Positions 47,649 to 56,615 of a stretch of 64,000 nt of DNA are shown here, piece after piece. This stretch comes from Powellomyces hirtus. Lineage: Eukaryota > Chytridiomycota > Chytridiomycetes > Spizellomycetales > Powellomycetaceae. The notes beneath the pieces are model-generated. The model ran no database searches, was not told where the DNA came from, and worked only from the letters and a program-made list of their open reading frames with translations. Each line of letters opens with the position of its first letter. Positions within the stretch are counted from its first letter, which is position 1. The stretch spans positions 72,501-136,500 of the forward strand of contig JAHLKG010000030.1 in the NCBI GenBank assembly GCA_025526995.1, read 5' to 3'. The position numbers and the translations under genes are program-made.

Positions 47649-49724
47649 ATGGGTAAAACTACCTCGCTAGACGGTTACGAAAGACAGATAAATTCGACAT
47701 ACCTAAAAATCAACATCCCACCAACGGCGGAATTCTTTGTGACGGTGAAAGCGCTCTACCACATTCAAGAGAACAAGCTCTATAAGCAACGTAACTTTAA
47801 GAGCTTTGAAAGTTACCTACTCGAAAAATGGGAGCTAAAGCGAGGAATTGGAAACCGGCTATGTGTTGCCGGCCGTGTGATTTCAGTCTTGGAAAAAAAG
47901 TTTACCGACCAAGAGCTTCCATCTAACGCTACATTATGCGTTGCAATAGAAGCTTGGGCACGGAAACGAAATGAGACTGTAGCGACAGTATGGAAAGCTG
48001 CACTTGATCACTTCGAAGGCAGAGACAACGCAGTCGCGAGTCACTTCTCCGAAATTTATGAGAAACCAGTAACGCCAATGTGTAAAACGATCCCTAATAA
48101 ACCACGTAACGTTAAAGACCCCAAAGGGGTAGACGACGAGACGAGCGACAGCAGCGACAGTAGTAGCTCCTCGGGCAGCGACAGTAGTGAAACGTCCGCC
48201 TCTTCCGATCCATCGCCGAATCGTAACATTCGCCGACAACCAACTCGACAACAAACTCGACAACCCTCGAATTCACCCGATCGATCTAACAAAGCGGCAG
48301 CTTCACCGATAATGCAAAAACCGGTCGAGGACGTTTTTAATACTCCGGAGTGGTTGTGCGATCTTATCGAACAATTCACAGGCGGTGTAGATTTGGATCC
48401 CTACTCTAATACGTCCAGCAAAATCAAGGCAAAGAAGAAATACGGATACATCACAAACAACAAATTTATTAACGGTTTAACGATTGCTGACTGGGAACCG
48501 AATACTAACTTCGTTTATATGAGCCCGCCTGAATCCAACGAGAAGCATTTACCTAGTAAATTCTGGACGAAGTGCTTTGAAGAGATGCGCAAGGGAAATG
48601 TAAAGCGTGTTATCGCGTTCATTCCGCAACTCAGTTACGCAAATTGGAACATGGAGATCTTTTCACGGTCACTTGTTTGTTTACTGAAGTGTCGAGTGGC
48701 CTTCGAAAAGGCGGATGGTACCCTTCATAAGGGAGAGACTTATGCTAGGAATATGTGTTACTTGGACACTGACGATAAATATCCCTACACTGGTCGATTC
48801 GTGGAAACATTTGGCAGTTATGGATACATTCCTGGCTTCAATATGAGAATGTACAAAGAGCCGAACGAGGATCGTCACCTTCGATACTTTTCCCTATGTG
48901 CCGGGATTGGTACAGCCGAGAGCGCAATACACAGCGTTTACCGGAATGCAATCTGTGTTGGGTACTCAGAGATCGATGAGAAAGCTCTGATTGTGTACCG
49001 CAAGCACTTTCCGGACCACACAAACTTTGGCGATGCTCTGAAGCTCGACCCGGACACACTCCCCGATTTTGATCTACTCATCGGTGGCATACCTTGCCAA
49101 CCCTTCTCAAAACAAAGCATTAACCGTACCCATTTCGACGATTCACGTAGCAAGCTATTCCATCGTTTTGTACAAATCTTAGAAAGCAAAGCTCCTCAAC
49201 ACTTTCTTTTGGAAAATGTCGCAATGGAGGAACTACCACGAAACAGGATCTCTAACGAGCTCAAGGTCCAACCGGTCTCACTAAACGCGGAACACTGGAC
49301 GGCCCAGAAACGGAAACGTCTTTATTGGTGCAACTGGTACATACCCATGCCGCTAGCAAAACCATCGCCTAATTTAGAGGACATTATCGACATGGATGAA
49401 CGACAGTACGTGGCAAACTACACAAATCTTCTAACGCACCCATCCCAGAATAAGGTGTGCTCTATCAGCCGGAACACGAAAACGGGCACCCTCACTGAGC
49501 GTACAGATCACAAAGCTTTAACGCAAGTCACCGGCGAATGCTACCAGTCTCTTGTCTTAGTAAATGGAGTTCAGAGACATTACAGCATAGTAGAGGTTGA
49601 ACGTCTTCAAGGATTCCCAGACGGTTATACCAATTGTGAAGGCTTAACTGATACAGACAAGAAACGGCTTTTGGGGAACGCGATGACTTTGCCGGTAATC
49701 GAATACATTATGAAACAGCTCTAG
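47649..49724 (+). CDS. Fused N6-adenine and C5-cytosine DNA methyltransferase (PLV2), 691 aa
   Basis: Residues 1-135: DNA-binding-like helical domain (FKSFESYLLEKWELKRGIGN). About 155-215: Ser/Asp-rich and Arg/Gln-rich linker. About 225-395: phage-type Dam methylase (FNTPEWLCDLIEQF, VDLDPYS, RVIAFIPQ), with SPPE at 292-295 where NPPY/DPPY is usual. About 408-691: complete C5 methylase with FSLCAGIG, GGIPCQPFS (Cys near 483), ENV, QKRKRLYW, RLQGFPDGY and LLGNAM. It could protect viral DNA or mimic or alter host methylation. The m6A half may be inactive given the SPPE motif. No equivalent in PLV1. Confidence 0.9.
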   Translation: MGKTTSLDGYERQINSTYLKINIPPTAEFFVTVKALYHIQENKLYKQRNFKSFESYLLEKWELKRGIGNRLCVAGRVISVLEKKFTDQELPSNATLCVAIEAWARKRNETVATVWKAALDHFEGRDNAVASHFSEIYEKPVTPMCKTIPNKPRNVKDPKGVDDETSDSSDSSSSSGSDSSETSASSDPSPNRNIRRQPTRQQTRQPSNSPDRSNKAAASPIMQKPVEDVFNTPEWLCDLIEQFTGGVDLDPYSNTSSKIKAKKKYGYITNNKFINGLTIADWEPNTNFVYMSPPESNEKHLPSKFWTKCFEEMRKGNVKRVIAFIPQLSYANWNMEIFSRSLVCLLKCRVAFEKADGTLHKGETYARNMCYLDTDDKYPYTGRFVETFGSYGYIPGFNMRMYKEPNEDRHLRYFSLCAGIGTAESAIHSVYRNAICVGYSEIDEKALIVYRKHFPDHTNFGDALKLDPDTLPDFDLLIGGIPCQPFSKQSINRTHFDDSRSKLFHRFVQILESKAPQHFLLENVAMEELPRNRISNELKVQPVSLNAEHWTAQKRKRLYWCNWYIPMPLAKPSPNLEDIIDMDERQYVANYTNLLTHPSQNKVCSISRNTKTGTLTERTDHKALTQVTGECYQSLVLVNGVQRHYSIVEVERLQGFPDGYTNCEGLTDTDKKRLLGNAMTLPVIEYIMKQL

Positions 49725-49920
49725 TTTGGACAGTCTGCCAAACAGTCGAGAGCTGATGTTTCAGGACCTTTCGATATAATTGAAGTTTTGATGTCATTTC
49801 TCGAAAATATGATGAGGCAGCTCTAAATTAGACGGTCTACCAAGGGGTTGGGTGAGCTGGTGTGTTTCAGGACCTTTCGAGAGTCTAAAAAAAGACTCAA
49901 TATGAAGTCATTTCGTGTTT
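49713..49920. repeat. Duplicated 3' end of the methyltransferase gene
   Basis: 49713-49810 and 49812-49920 are diverged tandem copies starting at the last codons (CAGCTCTAG / CAGCTCTAA) and including TTTCAGGACCTTTCGA and AAGT.ATTTC. Fills most of the gap 49725-50025; otherwise nothing recognised there. Confidence 0.65.
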
Positions 49921-50025
49921 TTGTACCTATCGAGAGGAACTTTTATTTAAAGATGTAACTCCTATAAAAGCAGCTACACCTTCTACTGTATTCCGATTTA
50001 ATTCATTCCTCAAATAGTAAGAACA

Positions 50026-51162
50026 ATGTACACTTTGGACACTTTCGACATTTGCGCCTTCTACACCTTGCCGGTAGATCCTACTACCATCGAGGAGGCG
50101 CCAGAAGTCGCGGGAAAGAAAACCTCTAAAAAGAACCCTTACGGAAACCAAAAGCGCACAGTGAATGATTTATTGCTGTACAAAGCCAAAGGTGCCTTTG
50201 CTCTAAAGGAAAACATCACAAACATTTCTAAGATGAAGACTATTGTGTTTTCCTGCCATAACCGAACCAACGAGAACAGTCAAGCCCAAGCCCTTGGTAT
50301 CGTACGCAAGTTCTTGGGAGCAGTTGGTCCTCTCCCTTTGGACATGACCAAAGACGAACACATCATGTTATTGAAACGCTATGACGAGTCAATCAACGTC
50401 CTAAAAAAGACATACCAGCAACAAGTGGATGATGGAGAGGGAGAGGTATTCGAATACGCCCCTGTCCTGGAAAAGGCTTGGGAAAACGTCACGCGCGACA
50501 GTAGCATTTACGACGAGGAATTTCCAAGTGACCAGAAAATCCTCGACTTGCAAGATAGCCTTATAGCAATAACCCAACTCGCTATGCCTAATTCAAGATC
50601 TAACATGGCAACACTAGTGAACGGCTTTCACGATGATGCAGACTTGAAAAAAGATAATGTTTTCCTTCCCACTGGAACCACTGGAACTAGTGTCATTATT
50701 TGGAACGAGAGAAAGATTGATCGCATCAAATCAGGCAAACCAAAAGTCGGCGAGGTGCAGGATCCAATTGACAATACGAGGTACATCGAACCATTGAACA
50801 CTGTGCTGCCACTTCCGTTCATGGAACCGGAGCGTGTTTCAGAACACCTTACCAAATTTGTACGCAAATACCGCAAGAATTCAAAGTACATTTTTATACG
50901 GAAAGATGGCACTCCTTTTATGAACGAAACCAAAGACGACAAGCGATTCGAACCTTACCGAGCAAGAGTCAAGATTGCCACAGGACAAAACATCTCGGTG
51001 GTTAGACGCTCTCAGATTACAGCAGTACGAGACATGTCCTTAACGAAACAAGAACATGCTCAATACGCTGCAGACTGCCACCACTCTAAGGAGGAAAACA
51101 ACCACTATTGGAGGGACTATGTTTTCCGGGATGCTATTCAACGAGGGTGGAGGAGATCGTAA
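50026..51162 (+). CDS. Tyrosine-recombinase-like protein (PLV2), 378 aa
   Basis: RRSQIT near 326, HHS near 351 and Tyr near 360 match the spacing in the PLV1 protein at 24410 and of tyrosine recombinase boxes. An earlier NSRSNMATLV could be box I. The N-terminus has Lys-rich KKTSKKNPYG. Converges with the integrase gene (stop codons 24 bp apart, overlapping 3' regions). Lacks the PLV1 acidic tail. Confidence 0.55.
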   Translation: MYTLDTFDICAFYTLPVDPTTIEEAPEVAGKKTSKKNPYGNQKRTVNDLLLYKAKGAFALKENITNISKMKTIVFSCHNRTNENSQAQALGIVRKFLGAVGPLPLDMTKDEHIMLLKRYDESINVLKKTYQQQVDDGEGEVFEYAPVLEKAWENVTRDSSIYDEEFPSDQKILDLQDSLIAITQLAMPNSRSNMATLVNGFHDDADLKKDNVFLPTGTTGTSVIIWNERKIDRIKSGKPKVGEVQDPIDNTRYIEPLNTVLPLPFMEPERVSEHLTKFVRKYRKNSKYIFIRKDGTPFMNETKDDKRFEPYRARVKIATGQNISVVRRSQITAVRDMSLTKQEHAQYAADCHHSKEENNHYWRDYVFRDAIQRGWRRS

Positions 51163-52499
51163 TCCTGTACAAGTTCCGGCGCCAATTCTATTATTTCCCT
51201 TTCGTCCCTCCATTGATCGTCCTTTGCTGTGTATCCCGTGTATCTAACTTTATATTGTGTCTTCCCCCTATAACTTCTCTTCCCTACAATAAATTCAATC
51301 TCATACTCTGCTTCGTCGTCCTCATTTTGTGCGTTTTGGATTCTCAACGACTTCCTTCGAACCATGGACTTAGCTGTTTTACCGGGCGTTGGAGCCGTTT
51401 CAGCCTCAACACTCCTATTTACCAAGTCATTAGACACCTCTTCTTCTCCTTCTATCTCGTTTTCTTCTTGATCCATGTTCTCTACCTGATCACTGCTTAG
51501 TATTGGCGGTATTTCTAAAAGATCTGTCCGGGCAAATCTGCCCTTTTGGACTACACCATTAATTTTCGCCAACCTATAAGATGGCAGGAAGTTTGCATAA
51601 GTCGAGTTGATCCGTTGGACAACCATAAATATCTCCTTATTCCAATATCCAAGAAGGCCTGGTTTTTTTACACTCGACTGTAGAATCCGGCGTGTACGTA
51701 CCTTTTGCCCCACATACAGCGGGCGCATAATCTTTTTTGTTTTATAACGCGAGGCAAGGGTCGAGGCAATCTTTTCTTTTGCCATCTGTTGCGCTTCATT
51801 GTCACCGCCTTCTAATGTATTAGGACTTACACCTGTACTAAAAGTCTTTGAACTATTGATACTATCTATGACACCTTGAAAGCGCGAAACCCACTTTTTA
51901 TCACCGTTTAGCTCCATGAGTCTGTAGAGCGCGGCCTTAATATCCCCGCCCCTGCGCTCGACAAATGCGTTTGATTGGGGTCTGGCGGGGGCAGAGTATA
52001 TATACTTAATATTACGAGAATCTAACAAGGCCCTGTATTGTGCTTGGAACGTACTACCATTATCTGATTGGATTATAGTAACCTTTTTTCCGTCCCTTTT
52101 CATCTCCTCCAACATGGATTCAATAGCATCTACGGTTTCTTTCTCTTCTTCTGTGCGCAATGGTCGAGCATATGTCTTTTTGGTAAACCCATCGATCATA
52201 TGGGAAAATCCAACATACCCATTATCGGGGTATGTTCTCATAGACACATTGTCTAGCTGCAAATACCCGGGTTTGGTTATCTGCAAAGGCGCAATGGTAG
52301 AACGCTTAGTAGTTGGCTTGTTTTGGCTTTGCCAAGACGGTTGTTCCTTTAACCAATAAAGCACCGCACGTTCGCTACCTTTGAAATTAGGATACTCACT
52401 TTGTACTGCATCAACAAGACGGTCTCGACCAAAGGGAAACTTTTCATATACTTTGGCGACAAGTGCCTCTTCTTCTGGTTCTAATGGAATAAATGACAT
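51138..52499 (-). CDS. Retroviral-type integrase with chromodomain (PLV2), 453 aa
   Basis: ATG 52499. Core motifs QLDNVSM, IQSDNGSTF and NAFVERRGG; the linker GLLGYWNKEIFMV is conserved with PLV1 (GLLGFWSTPIYSV). Acidic linker then a chromodomain (YEIEFIVGKRSY, QYKVRYTGY, DDQWRDE) with one cage Trp replaced by Tyr. Homologous throughout to the PLV1 integrase. Its stop overlaps the convergent recombinase-like gene by 25 bp. Confidence 0.92.
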   Translation of the reverse strand: MSFIPLEPEEEALVAKVYEKFPFGRDRLVDAVQSEYPNFKGSERAVLYWLKEQPSWQSQNKPTTKRSTIAPLQITKPGYLQLDNVSMRTYPDNGYVGFSHMIDGFTKKTYARPLRTEEEKETVDAIESMLEEMKRDGKKVTIIQSDNGSTFQAQYRALLDSRNIKYIYSAPARPQSNAFVERRGGDIKAALYRLMELNGDKKWVSRFQGVIDSINSSKTFSTGVSPNTLEGGDNEAQQMAKEKIASTLASRYKTKKIMRPLYVGQKVRTRRILQSSVKKPGLLGYWNKEIFMVVQRINSTYANFLPSYRLAKINGVVQKGRFARTDLLEIPPILSSDQVENMDQEENEIEGEEEVSNDLVNRSVEAETAPTPGKTAKSMVRRKSLRIQNAQNEDDEAEYEIEFIVGKRSYRGKTQYKVRYTGYTAKDDQWRDEREIIELAPELVQDYDLLHPR

Positions 52500-52556
52500 G
52501 ACTTTCTTTAAGCTGTATGTACATAATTTAAGCAAGCTTCTAATTCGACTAGCTAA

Positions 52557-52850
52557 CTAGTCCTCATCAATATCTGCCAGGTTCCAATTATCTGCATCTT
52601 CCTTGAGTTTCTTGTCATAGCATTCATCACATCGAGGTCTACATTTAAGCCATTTGATGTCCTTTCCACATCCTACACACATGCGGCGCCTGATGTTAGC
52701 AACTGCATCATTCCACCATGCCAGTGTTTTCAGTGAATTAAAGTCCTTTTGGGTACACCATTCGTATCCTTTTGCCAACTGCTCATCAATCCAAGCGGCC
52801 ATGATGTTCTGTTGTTCAGTATCGTTCTCAATAGTATTGGTTTCTGCCAT
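52557..52850 (-). CDS. Small zinc-ribbon protein (PLV2), 97 aa
   Basis: MAETNTIEND start; a four-Cys site MCVGCGKDIKW..CRPRCDECYDKK near the C-terminus; acidic end. Between integrase and capsid genes on the same strand. Function unknown; possibly a transcription cofactor. Confidence 0.6.
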   Translation of the reverse strand: MAETNTIENDTEQQNIMAAWIDEQLAKGYEWCTQKDFNSLKTLAWWNDAVANIRRRMCVGCGKDIKWLKCRPRCDECYDKKLKEDADNWNLADIDED

Positions 52851-52942
52851 TTTGATTATTATCGGCGAAATTTCTGTGAAGCTTGTTTCCTTAAATAGAT
52901 GCGTTTTATTAGCTGACTTGCAACGTCATTTCTATCGATAGA

Positions 52943-54193
52943 TTACAAAACAGTCACCATTCCTCCTATGCTCAACGTCACATTTTCGTGGTACGTAGTC
53001 AACAAACGCACCTTTTGCGATGGAGCGGGCGACGCATGTTTCGTAATTATTTTGAGAATAGAGTCTGTCCCAGTGAAACTAAGTGCCGCATTGGAGCCCT
53101 CGTCCTTCGATTGGAAACCATAACTAAAAGAAAAATGCTTCTGATCATAGTCTTGGAAGTTTATATCCATGTCCGCCATCTGATCAAAGTCGTTGTTAGA
53201 CAGGTGACTGATCAGTAGAGTTGTTCTATCAAAACTGTTATGTGTGAATCCTTGGGAACCCGCAGGAATAAGAGCGTTAGGTCCCAACTGGATCCGCCAT
53301 TCTCTAAGGTTCTGCGACGAGAACATCTCACTCTTGTCCTTAGTAGGATCAGAGAGTACATCATCATCTACGAAACAACATTCGATCCCAATCAACGACC
53401 TGACTCCGGACATGTGGAGGTTGAACACATTTTGGGACCCGCCACTTGCACTTGCCTCGACCATCGTCGCTCGACTGTAGTCATAGAAGATACTCTTACC
53501 AGATGCTAACCCGCGAGTGACGTTGAAAACAACGCTTGGAGGCGGAGTAATATAAGGTACAAAGCATCGAATGTTAGATACTCGGAGTTCATTGACATTT
53601 CCTGAGGTAAAAACATTCGAGGGGTCGGCGAGAACAATCTCAATGGTCAACGCTTGGTTAGGTAGTGCCCAGACGGGGAAAAATTGATTATTGGTTGGAT
53701 GGAAACACCCTAGCATTGGATGCATAGACACAGTGGCCGTATGTGTTCCGGCAAAGATATTGGAGGTTCCATACCCGTTCATGTTCATGAGTAGTTGCTT
53801 GTGACCCTTGTTCAGATTCCTATATGTCTGGCTAAGATAAGCGGGATAATTATCAATCTTAGTCATAGTTTCACCACCGGCTTTTACAGTAATGCTTTGG
53901 ATCAATGATTCCAATCCAAGTTTGGTATTGATGATTCCAGCACCTGAAGTAGGCGCTCCGTCATTTACAGCAGTAACGTCCATAGAGATCAAAAGTTTCT
54001 GCAGAATAAAACTGACGCTGTTGGAATCACATGAAATCTTAATAGGTGTAAGATTGCGACTCTTGGTACTATATTCGCTTTGTCCAATGGGACTATACAC
54101 AGACACCCCTTCACCACGAGCATCACTGAAACTACGCGAAAAAGTATTGGACGCGAATATCCAATTTCGAGGAACAGATGCTACTTCAGACAT
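52943..54193 (-). CDS. Major capsid protein, double-jelly-roll type (PLV2)
   Basis: 416 aa, same length as in PLV1 and co-linear with it: PRNWIFASNTF, CDSNSVSFILQKLL, ALPNQALTIEIVLADPSNVF, FVPYITPPPSV, SGVRSLIG, C-terminal NVTLSIGGMVTVL. A T9 tract lies 15 bp upstream of its start (54209-54217). Confidence 0.85.
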   Translation of the reverse strand: MSEVASVPRNWIFASNTFSRSFSDARGEGVSVYSPIGQSEYSTKSRNLTPIKISCDSNSVSFILQKLLISMDVTAVNDGAPTSGAGIINTKLGLESLIQSITVKAGGETMTKIDNYPAYLSQTYRNLNKGHKQLLMNMNGYGTSNIFAGTHTATVSMHPMLGCFHPTNNQFFPVWALPNQALTIEIVLADPSNVFTSGNVNELRVSNIRCFVPYITPPPSVVFNVTRGLASGKSIFYDYSRATMVEASASGGSQNVFNLHMSGVRSLIGIECCFVDDDVLSDPTKDKSEMFSSQNLREWRIQLGPNALIPAGSQGFTHNSFDRTTLLISHLSNNDFDQMADMDINFQDYDQKHFSFSYGFQSKDEGSNAALSFTGTDSILKIITKHASPAPSQKVRLLTTYHENVTLSIGGMVTVL

Positions 54194-54208
54194 TTAATAC
54201 AGCTGTAG

Positions 54209-54217
54209 AAAAAAAAA
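54209..54217 (-). promoter_or_regulatory. T9 tract upstream of the PLV2 major capsid gene
   Basis: On the minus strand T9 then CTACAGCTG, ending 15 bp before the ATG at 54193; same placement as in PLV1. Confidence 0.45.
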
Positions 54218-54226
54218 TAACGTAAA

Positions 54227-54716
54227 CTATCCAAAGATGCCTCCGTAATCGTCACTTTCACTTTCGCTCTGATCGAATTCCACATATGTGTGTCCAGCTG
54301 AAGGCGGAGTAGAGGCACGTTTTGGTTTCGCTTGTAACTTAGGTACAGGCTTGGTTTTCTGCTTTTCTTCTAATGCCTTCTTTCGTGCTTCACGCTTAAT
54401 TCTACGTTCTTCCTTTTCCTTTTCGAGGATGCTTTTAGCCTCATCAATCTTCCTTTGTTTTTCTAGAAACAGCGTCTTCTTTCTTCTTTCTCGCTTGCAT
54501 CTCTCGTAGGTTTTTGGCACGCGTTTCGGTGGCTTTCTTCATTGCAGCTATCTGCGCTGGAGACCTCGGTTTCTTTTGAGCTGGAGGAGCTACCTCAGGT
54601 TCCTCCAGCTCCTGTTCAGGCTGTTGTTCGGTATCCTGTACCGGTTGGGATTCCTCTACAGGCTCCTCATCGGCGCTCGATTCTAGGTGTTGCACGTTAG
54701 GATCTTCTTGGCTCAT
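54227..54716 (-). pseudogene. Coiled-coil virion/scaffold protein ending YGGIFG, frameshifted (PLV2)
   Basis: ATG 54716. Frame 1 (to 54444) gives the acidic N-terminus and KNLREMQARKKKED; the matching helix and the tail SDDYGGIFG continue in another frame from about 54490 to 54227. The switch is in a purine-rich A/G run at about 54472-54492, one base off. It could be a recent mutation, a sequencing error in the run, or programmed frameshifting; the PLV1 orthologue needs none. Confidence 0.75.
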
Positions 54717-54743
54717 TCTTTAAACTGTACTTAGAAAATAAAT

Positions 54744-55469
54744 TTATGTATCACTTACATCGTCAAGTATAGCAAAACGCACGGATAAAGGGCTATTCAA
54801 GGATACCTCCGTACCGGTAAGGGAATTTATCAAATGGAATTCCACGCGAGTAACGGTTTCTTCTACCGGAAGGTATTCCCCTCCATCGTTGGTCCATGTG
54901 ACAATATCACCAAACGAGTCGGGTGTCATGGAGGCAACAACGGACTGAGCCGCATCGGTGTAGTCTGTAAGGTAGGTTTGACCTTTTACAGAAATATTAC
55001 TGGTGAGAAGTACCGGATAACTCCCGGAAAGGTTTACCGGATTCTTCAGAGTTAGACTCTTTCCGTACCCGGTCTCATAGCGGCTCGACATACCAGTCAA
55101 TACGTAGGAGCTGGTCCCTCGGTACGCTTCAAGAATCTTAAAGTTAACACCACTTGTTGATACAGTGAGGCGTCGAGACACGGGACTATAAGAAACTTTG
55201 TAGGTGTTCCCAGCTCCTGAGGCCGCAGTCAAGGCTGTGGCAATAGCATCCCCAAAGTTTACGATACTATAGTTTCCATTTGGAATAGTTGCGTATAGAA
55301 CAGTGTCCGACCCTTGTTCAGCAAAGGCAATCTTATCGTTGACGCCCTTTTCTACCAAGTCCCAATCCTGCAGGAAAGAGACAGAAAGGATCTTGAAGGC
55401 CTCAACGCGTCGTGGCTGAATGTTGTACGTTCTTTGCCTTAGGGATGAGTAGAGATATTCGCCGTACAT
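54744..55469 (-). CDS. Penton-like minor capsid protein (PLV2)
   Basis: 241 aa, co-linear with PLV1: VEAFKILSVSFLQDWDLVEKG, NDKIAFAEQGSDTVL, FKILEAYRGTSSY, C-terminal SLTGTEVSLNSPLSVRFAIL. Divergent from the ATPase gene with a 36-bp gap. Confidence 0.75.
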   Translation of the reverse strand: MYGEYLYSSLRQRTYNIQPRRVEAFKILSVSFLQDWDLVEKGVNDKIAFAEQGSDTVLYATIPNGNYSIVNFGDAIATALTAASGAGNTYKVSYSPVSRRLTVSTSGVNFKILEAYRGTSSYVLTGMSSRYETGYGKSLTLKNPVNLSGSYPVLLTSNISVKGQTYLTDYTDAAQSVVASMTPDSFGDIVTWTNDGGEYLPVEETVTRVEFHLINSLTGTEVSLNSPLSVRFAILDDVSDT

Positions 55470-55505
55470 TCTTCTCTGCTTTATGTTAAAGAATAGGATT
55501 TTATT

Positions 55506-56219
55506 ATGTCGTCCTATAAACCGAGACCGATCTTTCCAACCAAAAAGAAGGCACGAGACCCCAGGATCCCACTCGATATTCAGGACCCGCCACTCTGCAC
55601 AACACTCATTGCTCCAAGAAAGTCCGGAAAGTCCGCTTTAGTAGCTGGTTTAATCGAGGACGTGTATGCTAAGGTGTTTGACCGTGTTATTATTATGTCG
55701 GACACAGTGATGTACGATAAGTCCATTAAAGAACTTGCCCAGAAAACTAAGCATAAAAATATCTACTTCACAGACGAGGTAAACAACGTATCAATTAGAG
55801 AGATTTTAGAAGAGCAAAAGAAACTGGCTGATGATGGAAAGACTCTACTTTTTATGATCGACGACGCAGGCGATAATGCGCAGGGGAAGGATCTCAATAA
55901 AGAACTTTCCAAATTGTATACGAAAGGACGCCACCTGCTATGTAGCACAATTGTGTGTATCCAATCCGTATCTGGGCAATTGACGCGTAAAATGAAAAAC
56001 AACACGACAGAATTTATCATATTCAAAAACAACGCGGAAGACATGGAAGTGTTGGCGCGGCTGCTCACCTCTGCCTTTAAAAACCGAAAGGAAGTTCTCA
56101 CATATCTTACCGAGTGTACACAGGAACCTTACAGTTTCTGCTATATCAACCTCGCAGCCGATGACGCTAAAACCATGTACAGATACTGCGACAAGGATGG
56201 ATTTAAAGATTACTTCTGA
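55506..56219 (+). CDS. A32-like genome-packaging ATPase (PLV2)
   Basis: 237 aa. Walker A APRKSGKSAL, Walker B LLFMIDDAGD, CIQSVSGQLTRK. Strongly similar to PLV1. Starts MSSYKPRPIFP, which supports the shorter start in PLV1. Confidence 0.92.
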   Translation: MSSYKPRPIFPTKKKARDPRIPLDIQDPPLCTTLIAPRKSGKSALVAGLIEDVYAKVFDRVIIMSDTVMYDKSIKELAQKTKHKNIYFTDEVNNVSIREILEEQKKLADDGKTLLFMIDDAGDNAQGKDLNKELSKLYTKGRHLLCSTIVCIQSVSGQLTRKMKNNTTEFIIFKNNAEDMEVLARLLTSAFKNRKEVLTYLTECTQEPYSFCYINLAADDAKTMYRYCDKDGFKDYF

Positions 56220-56264
56220 TAACCCTTATGTTTTGATAGCTTTTTTAACGTTGACTGCTTTCCC

Positions 56265-56564
56265 TTAATTTAATTCACCACCTTGGACCTTATCCACAAA
56301 TTCTTGACCCTGTTTGTTGATCTCTTGGAGTCTTCTCACACCTTTTGTCGCCGTCGAATCAACGCGCCGAGATGTCTCTTTAACCTTATCGCTGAATAAT
56401 GGAGAGTCCTGAACGGCGTCATTAACATTTGTGATAAACTTCGCCCCTCGGTCCGCGTGCTTAACAGCGGTCTGTACGAAGTTGCGGGCTTTCTTAGCAT
56501 AGGCTGGGGCATTGGATATAAATGTATTCGCCTTTTTCTTTAGGTTAGCAAAGAATTTACCCAT
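56265..56564 (-). CDS. Small amphipathic virion protein, pVI-like (PLV2)
   Basis: 99 aa: MGKFFANLKKKANTFISNAP amphipathic basic helix, NVNDAVQDSP, GVRRLQEINKQGQEFVDK. Orthologue of PLV1 26547-26855, and likewise beside and divergent from the large virion protein gene. Confidence 0.55.
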   Translation of the reverse strand: MGKFFANLKKKANTFISNAPAYAKKARNFVQTAVKHADRGAKFITNVNDAVQDSPLFSDKVKETSRRVDSTATKGVRRLQEINKQGQEFVDKVQGGELN

Positions 56565-56615
56565 CTCTTCTTTTTGTTGTAGCTTTGGAAAATAATATCG
56601 CTTTTAGTAGTAAAG

